Shown here: one piece after another, positions 44,256 to 55,100 of the stretch | How the letters are laid out: the number at the start of each line of letters is the position of its first letter | Numbering within the stretch: the first letter of the stretch is position 1 | Origin: Lumbricus rubellus | Taxonomy: Eukaryota > Annelida > Clitellata > Crassiclitellata > Lumbricidae | DNA: 64,000 nt | NCBI GenBank assembly: GCA_945859605.1 | Contig: OX243812.1 | Coordinates: forward strand, 48,086,871 to 48,150,870 | Direction of reading: 5' to 3' | Position numbers and translations under genes: made by a program | The notes under the pieces: generated by a model | Seen by the model: only the letters and a program-made list of their open reading frames with translations | Databases searched by the model: none | Told to the model about the DNA's origin: nothing

Positions 44256-45116
44256 GTCAAACAGAATAAACATGCGTCATTAAACAGAGTGCAAAAGAAA
44301 TCAGAAAAAACTAACAGCTTATACAGTCCTGATCCCTAGCTCCATGACTATTTATATAGTGCAAGTTAGTATTAGTACTTAATTAATTAATTATAACATA
44401 ACTGAAAGTAACATTATAAACATAAAATGTAATAATAATAATTAATAATAGAAATGCTGAAATAATTCACTAACTTATGGTATCTGACAAGAAAAAAACA
44501 TACCAATTGGTGTAACAAAGTCATTGTCATGAAAACAACATTTTCACAAAAATCAGTCTTCCACAAAATCATAAGCCGTTGATATTAAAATAAATAAAAA
44601 TTTAATCACATAAATTTATATAAGCGCCCCTTCAAACGACAAATCTCTGCTAAACACAACAAACTGCTATGACAAATATGAAAACATTACATATAGCATA
44701 GCTGCAAGGGCACTTCAAGGAGTTCAACGAACTGGTGGTAAGGTTGATACCCTCCATTTCATAGAAGATAAACAATTTACCGTGAACAATAACTATATAC
44801 AACAAAAGAGTTTAACTAAATTTGTAGCATTTGCCATAATTCGCAAAAGAAACTGCAAAACTTAAAACGCATTTCATGCATACTAAGTTTAAATGATTTG
44901 GCTGCAGGTAAAACACAGCCTATACTTAGCTTTTCCATATAACTGATCTCTATTTTATTTACTGAACTCCTTACACATGACAGAACTGTACACAACTCGT
45001 GACACCGAAGACAGGTTTATAGCTGCGGTGGCATGGCTTGGTGCGAACTGCATTCGCTAAAGACAAGTCGAATGATATACTCAAAGTATGTGAGAAAAAC
45101 TACTTTCGAGAAATGG
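44255..45116. other. No gene; LINE/SINE tail on minus strand
   Basis: TTTATATAAGCGCCCCTTCAA with CTCTGCTAAAC (about 44613-44657) is an inverted copy of the shared 3' module. The rest is AT-rich and unrecognised. Confidence 0.4.
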
Positions 45117-46677
45117 TCAGGCATAAGAGTGTTCGAAATTAACAACATGACTTGTTAAGTTGCCGGAGTAGTCATGGTCCGTTGAAAGTTGTTGTGAAAT
45201 CACTGGTTCATTGTCACCTAATGTTCTCAGCAGAAACTCCTTTTCTTCCGTGCTTGGTTTAGATGTAGTAAACTCACGTTTCTTGGACTTGTGTTTTCTT
45301 GTTGACCAGAGGGTTCGCTGTGTAGGTGCCAATTTGTTAACAGGCTCGTGTGAAGTTGGTGGAGGTGGCAAACGAGGCGTCGCTGTCTTATCTTTTAAAG
45401 CTGCAACAAGCGATCTCAGTCTGCTCATGTGTTCCACAACCACTTCGGCAGCAGCAGCGTCGTCCCCCACATCGCTTTGGATGTCAGCCCATAATAGCTG
45501 AGCGCTACTCATAGACTGGTCGACATTACGAGGTGGCCGACGACTGGAAATGTCACTGATAATAGCGTCTGATTCGCAGATATCAGACAACACTGTGGGA
45601 AGCCGATTTGTTGCAACTTCTTCTACATGATCAACGTCTTGATTGCAATCGTCGTCTTCATTGCAGTGAAGTTGAGAACGCAGAGGATTGGTTGCATCTG
45701 GTTTGTTGCTTTGATTCTCAGATGTGTAGTGACGAACAGGCTTGTAAAGATGTATAATCAGATGAATGTGCTTGCAGATCGTGTTACGCAAAGCACTGTC
45801 CAGACACGTGCAAGAGAACGCATGAACGCAAATGTTGCATTCGCTACACATCAGCGGACACGTCGGAGCTTCATGTGGAACAGTCTCATTTTGTCGAACC
45901 ATGTATGTGATGTCATGAGCACCAGCAACAGAATACAGCGTGTTTTCGTTGATACAGCTGCATTGATCTGCGTTTAGTCTTAGGCAGCCCTGGTGTCGTT
46001 TCCTTATGCCTCCGACGTGTCTCGTCCACTTCCCCTTGTGCAGTTTCCGCAGTCTGTTGCTCATCTTGGACCTCATGAACTTCATGAGGGCATGTATGCT
46101 TTTGTCTAGGCGGTGCACCTTGCGGCCCTGCAGATGAACGTGCTTGATCACACGATGCATTGCTTCAAGGTGCATGTTGTGATGCACCTTGAGGCCAAGA
46201 CGGTAACAGTATGCCCAGAGGTGTGGTCTACTCGCATATTCACGATCAAAATAATTAGCAAAGTCTGATGTCTTGTGATCATCTTTACCAGCTGCCAAGA
46301 ATTGAGAAATTTTTTCGTTAAATTTCTCCAGATCAGGTAATTCCATGATGGCTCGAAGAGTCTTGTATAACACGGCTTTCAGCTGACTGTCACCCTTAAT
46401 GCGTGTGAGGTTTTTCCTCCATGCACGGTCGATGTGCCATGTGCAGAGGAGTCTGTGGGCCGGCTTTCCCATCACAGCGTTCCATGCATTGCTGTAGACC
46501 TCGGTGTCATCGGTCATAAGTATAACGCCACTTAACGGGTATCCCATTGCCTCTTTAACAGTCTGTAAAAATATGCACATGGAATGCTCGTCTACATGAT
46601 TACTGTAGCAGAAGGCAACAGGAAAGCCTTCGCCATGCTCATCAATGGCAAGGAGCGTTAACTTTTGCCACGAAGGT
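45117..46677 (-). CDS. MULE-type transposase with SWIM zinc finger, N-terminus missing
   Basis: An open frame of about 520 codons runs from a stop near 46678 to the stop at 45117; the first ATG is at 46580. From the open end it reads LTLLAIDEHGEGFPVAF. TDD (residues 23-25 from the Met) and HNMHLEAMHR (E139) follow, matching the second Asp and the Glu of the MULE DDE site; CTWHIDRAW (46-54) is the family's C..H block. A SWIM finger C-x-C-x9-C-x-H (C257, C259, C269, H271) and an acidic C-terminal region of about 210 residues follow. The domain that should carry the first catalytic Asp is not present upstream; CAGTAG just before the frame could be a splice acceptor. Either an N-truncated Mutator transposase or a domesticated ZSWIM-like gene with an unseen 5' exon. 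No internal stops. Confidence 0.75.
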
Positions 46678-46977
46678 GTAACCTACTGTGACTCGGATGT
46701 ATTCAGAACTTATGATGCGCCATTTTATTATTGTTGATGCCTTGAGTGATGTATCAGTCTATTGCTGGATGTAATTTGATTAAGTCTCGACGGTTTTGCC
46801 GCAACAGAACTAGAATAGTGAGTAGCCTATAATATTATTATTCCGCAAGTAAATCAGTTTTTCGACTGACTTATGTTGGATTAAGAAGTTAAGTGTCGCA
46901 TATGTTGCATTGCTTCCGTTTTGACCCAAACTTACAACTTGTTATCCTAATTAGGGTATGCCAACAGTAGTTATAAT

Positions 46978-47427
46978 TAGGGTAGTCCCAAAATCACGAA
47001 TTCACGGAAATCACGGAAATCGTGAATTTGGCGGTTTGCCGTGATTCCCGTGAATTTTGCCTTTTTCCGTGATTTTCCGTGATTTTTTACATTTTCAGCA
47101 CTTTTTTTATAAAAACACGTCAAAAATGGCGCTGACAACCAAAAACAGCGCGGAACCATTAAACTAATTTAAGAATTTCTGTGCGGAACCATTAGGCCTA
47201 AATTAATTTAAGAATTTCTGTTTTGGGGTGTGAATTAGGCCTACGTCGCTGACAAGTGAAGACTCATTCATAAACACTATAGTTTATGCTAAATTTCAAA
47301 ATAATATTAAACGTAACACAGAAATTGTGACTGCAAAAAATTAATCACGGTGCCGTGAATTTTTGGATTTTTGCAAAAGTATACCGTGATTTTTTCACTT
47401 TTTGACCGTGATCTTGGGACTACCCTA
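46978..47427. mobile_element. hAT-like MITE, TAGGGTAGTCCCAA termini
   Basis: TAGGGTAGTCCCAA..TTGGGACTACCCTA are exact inverted ends; the flanking 8-mers match at 7 of 8 (GTTATAAT, GTTATTAT). The interior is dominated by CACGGAAATCACGG / CCGTGATTTTCCGTGATT repeats in both orientations. Confidence 0.85.
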
Positions 47428-47449
47428 GTTATTATTATTGTCAATTTAA

Positions 47450-47760
47450 AAATGGAAGCTAGATTCATGAAAAATCTAATTATTGTTTACCTACTGGATG
47501 TCGGATTGATGAAACTAATTCTTTGCTTGTATAGAAGCTGAAGTGATGGAAATAAGTGTTTCCATAAATATAAGCTGGATGGATTCAGTTTTTTTTACCT
47601 AAATAGAAGTGGGACTGACAGGAGAGATTCTGGCATATATAGAAGTTGGATTTATGAAAAATATTCTTGGTTAAATAGAAGTTGGATTGACAATAATTCT
47701 TGCACATTACATTACACAAGTTTTTTTCTTGAATGGAAGCTGGATTGATGACAGTTGGTA
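47450..47760. repeat. Degenerate ~36-bp tandem repeat
   Basis: About eight units starting ATAGAAG(C/T)TGGATTGATG with a TTCTTG..TAAAT end, near 47452, 47498, 47532, 47570, 47605, 47641, 47677 and 47735. Confidence 0.7.
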
Positions 47761-48557
47761 CACTGCAGCTCTGCTTACTTACCAATGGAGAAAGTATATC
47801 ATAGCAGCCTTTTGTTAAACTCTGCCAATTGTCCAGAAGTCTGGATGCTGACTTTCCAGTGGCCTATTCTATTCATAGTCCAAAGAAAGCAGCAACAGCT
47901 GGTAATGATAAATAACCACATCTATATCATCCGTCAGACATGAGGCTGAACGGCTGAATGAAGAAACTGGACGTAACCAGATGGACTGTGATCCAATGCT
48001 TGTACACGCGCTTCAAACTCAATAAATTAATGTCTTCTGTTCACTTGACTGGTTTATTCCAACCAGTCGGTGTCTTTCTAATGTCCAAGGCAGTTAGTAG
48101 CCCAATGCATCAACAGCTTGACTGGTTGGAATCAATGATGGTCTGTTGGTTTATTCCAGCCAGTCAAGCATTCAACTGACTCACTGGTCTACTTAAGATT
48201 ATGTTTTAAAAAAAATTTGAGGGTAGAGTTGATGCTCAACAGTCAAAATAAAACAATGGGAAGGTGTTTAGGGTAACAATGGTTAACACTCTGGCATGAA
48301 GAGTGCACGGATGCAGGATCACTTACCGCTACTTTCCTAGAAGGTCCACTCAACCTTCCATTCAGCAGATGTCATTGGGTAAATTGAGCAGTGGGATGTG
48401 ATAGACGCCTTGCATAGTACACAGTTAAATTCAACGGCTATAATAACTTTAATGTAATTATTCTGTGTTGTGTGTGTTTGAAATTAAACGAAAATTATTA
48501 TTATTATCTTGATGTGAAACAAGAATGAAATAGAAGTTTTGCTTTCAGGGTTCTGCG
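47761..48557. other. Upstream flank of the CLC gene
   Basis: Several CTTGACTGGTT/CCAGTCAAG inverted motifs occur at 48038-48170. TTTTGCTTTCAG at 48538-48549 looks like a splice acceptor 9 bp before the CLC ATG, so an upstream untranslated exon is possible. No other gene is recognised. Confidence 0.45.
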
Positions 48558-49099
48558 ATGGATCTGGACGACGAAAGCAGTAACCAAATCCTCTTAGTTC
48601 CAGCCGAGGAAATACGACAGCGTCTGTCTAAGTACGGCGCTTCAAGAGAACCGCCACAAGATAATTCCGTTATCTGTCCCTCCGACGACCATTTTGCTTT
48701 CTGCGCTCGGGTAAGAATGATGGAATGCATAACACTGACCAAGTTAGCTACATCGATACAAGCCTCATGCGACTTTGTGAAAGAGAGTGTGCAGACCGTG
48801 GTCACTTCCCGAAGGTGACAATTTTAGAGATTTAAATCTCAAGCTAGCATGGTCTATACATGGTGGGGGGCTACATGGAGTGGCGCCTATTCAAACGGGA
48901 AGTGGTGGTGAAGTATATCACCTGATGATTTCATTTAAAAATGAGCAGGGTCGAGTCCATATATACAGTCACTATATAAAAATCTAAGTACAATTACATC
49001 AGGTATTCAGACTTAGGTGCATTGTTCAGTTTTTGATTGAACAGCTACTTTTAAATGCGTTTCTTAACAGAGCTGTCATACACAGGCACACACACACAG

Positions 49100-49137
<38 letters not shown>

Positions 49138-52100
49138 GCAAACTTCTTGTCAAGCAACTTGGAGGTCACATTATGATAAAGATGACTCATGATCAAGTGA
49201 TGTTGAGAGGTTTTTCTGCCATTTTGATGAACTCCGTTCTAGAGCTGACTGCTCTTTTCTGCTCTATCCTTTCAGGGGGTTGTCCATATATTATGTATGC
49301 ACGAAGGGGGTCACAGTATGTAGGCTATTTGCATACAGGTGCATACGGGATAGGGGTCTCTGAAAAATGTACGTACACAAAATAAATGTCTAATTGTGAT
49401 GTCCATATATTAATTTCTACCATTGACTTTAATGTCTTTTTTGCTGCAGGAAAAATCTTGGTAGCTATATTAATTTTTGCATTGCTCTATACTAGCCTTG
49501 TTTATTCTTCATTCTATGACATGTATGTGTTATTTGCTAAAATAAGTAAATTTATTTATTTTCATTTTTTAAACATGTTTCTCTTTTTTTTCTTGTTTGC
49601 TTCTTCATATTTCTAATATTTGTTGCCAACTAACAACTAAATCTTCCATACTGATTATAGTTTCAAATTCTAATTTATGTCATTTTAAAATTTGTTGAGT
49701 TAGAATGTTCTATGATTCACTACATGTATGACCAATTTATCAATCCAATCACGTGGGTGGCACATCAAGGTGCATGTGACTAAGAATATAGGCCTACTAC
49801 AATAGTTTAATATGATTTACTTAGAATTTATTTAGCAATAATTTTTTGTCAGAATTTACATCCCATTTAAGTAAGTAAGTAGTGAAGCTTGGTGAAGAAG
49901 TCTTCTGATATATTTTATATCTCTATGTTTCTGTCTTTTCCTTGTTCTTTATTGTTTTGATCAAGTGACCACATCATTTGATTCTGAACATCTCACAATG
50001 AAGTGTTGTTATTAATTTTATTTGAACCTGGAATTATGGTGCTTTTAAAGTCAGCTGGCATAATACATGTACATGCAGTCAGTGAAACTAGTGAATTGAT
50101 AGATGTTTCTGTAGAAATCCTTAGGAGTAATTCTGAGGCTGTTGAGAACAATGGGGAATCTGTTAAGTATGAATCTGTGGGAGGAAGAGTTGCAATTGGA
50201 TCCATTGCAGCTACTGGCTTATATAATGAAGGAACTGTTGGAAATAAAGAAGTTTTTAAACAAGTGAGGAAGCTGGTACAAAGCGTTTCCATTGTCTTCT
50301 TTAATTTCTCTCATTTGGCACAAACACAAAGGGATTTGGATTTTTTAAAATAGATCTATGATAAAATCTTGCAACTCCCTGAATGCTGTTGTCTGCCATG
50401 TGTGATTGCACTGCTGAAGAATTTTGTTTGACGTAGTGCTGTGTAATTGTACTTATTACATTACCAGAACTTGTATTTTGATGACATTGTAAAATGGTAA
50501 TTAATTAAACCATCAACTGATCTTGTTCTACCATAATTTTCTGATGTCCTATGCTTCTGTTTTGGCATTGAGTATGGCTCTAAACTCCACCAGTTGACAT
50601 TTGTATCATGCTTCTGAAGTAATGTTTACAATAAAAAAATTATGATGATGTAATGAAACTTGGTATAACTTTGCACTGCTATGTTGTATTTGTTAATTAT
50701 ATTAGAAATTTCTGGGTTTTAAGAAACCCTTTGCTGGGGTTGAGCTTTGGCATTATCATTATAAAACTTTCAGTTAACATCGAGTAAGGATTGGTGTGCT
50801 ATTCTACTCTGTCTATTCCTGTTTTCAAACATTGATGTTGGCACATTTTGTATTGCTGCTATGCATATCTGAATTAAACTCACACTACATGAGTTATGTA
50901 CGATGTGCATGGTACAAAATGTGTCTTCAGCCAATGCTGTGTTGCATATTTTCTTTATATTAAGACAGCCATTGACACTGTGCATTTGATGAGCTTTTAG
51001 TAGTTTCTTGCTTCATTACATCACAGTTCTGCCTTTTGTTGCAGGGGCGTGAATTTGAAAATGCGTCAACCAACCATCGATACACTTCTCAGGAAAGGCA
51101 GATGTTGGCGGCGTACGAGAGTCTAGAATATTTGCCACCTGACAGCACAGTGTATAAGACATGGCTCAAGAAGCACCCACCACAGTAAGACTCTGGTTTA
51201 ATTGAATTCTGGATGAAAAATTGTTTATGTGTTGGTAAGATGTTAACCGTTTGCTCACCACTGGTGCAGAAATGTGACATTGCAAAAGCATTACACTTTT
51301 GCCAAAGGCACAAAATTGTGAAACTATCGGTGCATTTGCTAAGGTGACCTGAAATTTTAAACCAATATTTTAACATGTTCGTTGTTTCAGCACGGTTTTT
51401 CAGCAGTTGCTGATGAATTGTTTGATCGGATTGGCCGTTGGATTGATCGGTGCTTTGCTTCATCAGACGATTGATCTCATCTCAGACTTCAAATGGCTCT
51501 GGGCGAAGCAGTATCTTCATGAGTTCACCCAGGTAATCAAATTATGCGTCATGGAATCATTCAGGTAATCAAATGCATCATGAGATTATTCAGTTTCATA
51601 CAACGATACACGATTCAATAGGAAAGTCTCGAGGGATTGTTGTTCACCATTTGAGCATTTGTCCACCTGGACTAGGACTAGCTTTCTAGAACTATTATAG
51701 ATGATAAAGATACATAAGAAGTTTCAAAGTACCTTCTCTTAATTTGTTCATTTTGTTAGTAATTGTTTGTGTGATTAATTTGTCTACTGTGCCAGTGTCT
51801 ATTGCAACTTGTAAGCCATCCGATGGCAATCAAAAGCCAGGTGAGTATCCAAAAGATTAGACAGGATATGTAGGATAAGCAATTAGGTTGAATGTATGTC
51901 TTAAGTTGAGAAGCCAGTGTGATCATTTCAGCTGAACTGGCTAGTGATAACAAGTTTGGAGGTATTGGCGTGAAATGTACAGTTCTGTTTGCTGTTCTTT
52001 TTCAGGGCACTGGCAGTATGGTCATGGTTTGGTTTTGGGTTGCATGCTTCAGTTCTGTTCTTGTGCTTTTTAGTGCAGGACTTGTGGTGGTAAGTCTTAC

Positions 52101-55100
52101 GCTGTTTGTTCTCGATTTATGACCTTGTAGAACTCGGTCGTTGGCTCATAGCAGTAAAGTTAGTAAAAAGTAAGAACTTGATTGTGAGTGTGATAATTAC
52201 AGTTGTTAATTTTCTTTATACTGACCGTTATATTCTGCATTTGAGCAGTTTCATGGTTAAGCAAAACTGTTGTTCATGGTATCACTATGAGAGATATATG
52301 TAGACTTGCGTGACTGACACTGACTGTGCACAAAATCATCATTGAAAGTACATTTGTTTAAAATTATGAGTGCAATGTAAGCACAGACAGACAGCGTAAT
52401 GAGCACAATGACTCACTAATGGGCATTTTCAGTTTGGTTGCACATTTGAAAATAATAAGCTGCACGCTGTTGGATATCATCAGAGAATTGTCATTCATAA
52501 GCAGTCAGCTACTGTATCTGATGTTTTCAGTAGTGGTCATTTAAAAACTAATAAAATATTATTATTGTTCTGCTTTTATATGTGACTTATTCAGTCTAAT
52601 TTTGCTGAAGGGTTTGTTGATTTTTACAAGTGTTTGCTTAAATTAGTCTCACTTTGTAGTTCTAACTTTCTACTTCTCTGTTTGAATGTAATTCTCACAA
52701 TTTCAAGAATAGTTTTGCATCACTTGCAATCAGTCAATGCCATGACATGTTTAAATTAATTTTGACTAAAGATTTGTGATGTTGCTGATGACATTCTTGT
52801 TATTTTTAGTTTCTCAGACCACAGGCTGCATCTTCTGGAATACCTGAGCTCATGGGTTTCCTCAATGGAACAGTTGTGCGGCATATCTTCAACATCAAAA
52901 CGCTGATCATTAAGTTCTTATCGTGCATTCTGTGTGTTGCAGCTGGCATGCCAGTTGGACCCGAGGGCCCCATGATACATATCGGGTGAGTGCGCCTTTT
53001 GCATTTGAATTGCGGTATTCAGAGAGCTCCATCATAAAATTGTTTTGTATTGTATTTTGAAAACATTTTAAATGTGCCTCTAATAGGGTGAACCATTTAG
53101 TTTTCTCTTGGACCATTTGTGGTCTTCATTTCAAGAATCACTGGTGTACAAGTAATGTCAAGTATAGTGGTTTTGCTGCCTGCCCTCAGTGCTGTATCAT
53201 AGAGTATGTATGATTCAAGTTGCCCTTGTTGTCACAGCAGTCATTAGTTTCTGGACCAGATCTGGACCTCCAAAACAGTGTTTTTGGTTTTGATAGATCA
53301 CTGTTTTCTTGTATATGCTAAGACTAAACCATGATATAACAAAGTCAGAAAGTAAATCATGTAATTTTTAGTTGCTTATAAATAATAATGACAATCATGA
53401 TTGCTTTTGCAGGAGTCTCGTTGGAGCCGGTCTCAGTCAATTCAAATCGGATACGATGAAATTCAAACTACCGTGCTTCGAACAATTTAGAAACTTTGAG
53501 GACAGGTAATATTCATTATAATCTTCATGCTATGGAGAAAATCTCATCAAGTTTGTATTTATAATTTGTGGTATCTTCTTCTTCTTTATGTTCTCTGCCG
53601 TCAGGCAGGTTCGTATGTCCAACGACGCCATTTTTCTCTGTCCTGAGCTTCTCTTTTCAATCCACTGTATCCCTCTTCTGACAGCAATTTGTGGTATAAG
53701 TAGTTATAATTATGGTGGTGTTGGTGGTAGATAATGGTAATTGTAGAATATGATGGTTGTGATAGAAATGCTATTATTTACCCCTATGACAGTGATATCA
53801 TTGGCGAGAACCTTTGTTGTGTTACTATGTGATGTGGGCCAATTGTTGCTGTTCATTGTTTCATGCTTTAATTGTCTTGAAAATATCTTTTGTTTCAGGC
53901 GCAATTTCATCAGCGCTGGTGCCGCAGCTGGCGTGGCTTCCGCCTTCGGTGCCCCTGTTGGCGGTCTCTTGTTCTCCATGGAGGAAGTGTCTTCCTTCTG
54001 GAACCTGAGATTGTCGTGGAACATCTTCTGCTGTGCCATGGTTTCGACATTCACGACTGCTCTCTTCAATTCTGCGTTCAGTGGTTTCCAATACCAGGGG
54101 TCATTCGGTGCATTCAAATCTGAGGAGTACATTCTTTTCAAGGTACTAAACCCTTTCATAAGATATTCTTACATGCCACTAGTTAATTGCAGTTTCTTCT
54201 TTGGCAACCAATATGATGCAATAAATGAATATTTAATACTACCATAAAGTTTATATGTAAATGTAAGTGCCAGGTAATAGCATTGGGTTTCTACAGTTCA
54301 GTCAAGTTTTGGATCTATTTTCTGGATCAGGTTATGCCAGAATCCTTACTGCAGTCCTGCATGATATAACACAGGGACATACATGTGCGAAATTCTAAGA
54401 ATGTGTACTAGGTGACCTTGCTCCTAGACTGAGTTCATGATCTTATGAGGTCAACTGGAGACAAGACAATGGTAGTAGTGGTGTTTGCTTGTTTCTTCTG
54501 CTTGTTAATGACCTGCGTTAGTAGCCAAGTTTATAGTAAAAGAATCAGATTTTATAATAAGAAAGTCCTAGATTCAGTTGAATGGACAAAACTAGTTAAA
54601 GCCAGCATTTTTCATGTAATGCAGAAGCAATTGTTCAAGTGGCTTGTAACTTCAAATTATTCGCAGCATTACCCTTGATTAATGTTTTAAGACTTTATTA
54701 ATAGTACCGTGTATTTTAGTAGAATCAATAGTATACTTTAAATTGATGAGTTATGGTTTATGGAGATATATGTGAGGCATGCTCTTCTTCAGATTGTTGA
54801 TACGATTTGCACGACGCATAGCCAGCTATCTCTATTCTGCGGAACCTCTTTGCTAATGACTTTTTCCATGATGTAATTCTCCAGTGGATGATGATTTCTG
54901 ATTATGATACCACTTGAAGCTAGCATCAATTATTGTCTTGTGATTTATGATTAATGGAAGATAGAAGACAGAAGTCACTCGATTGAATCAGCACACAACT
55001 GTCTCTGTATTTTTCCACAGGTTCAGAATGGCTTTTCCATAAACATCCTGACGTTCATACCGGCTGTAATTCTCGGAGTGATCGGAGGTCTAACCGGCGC

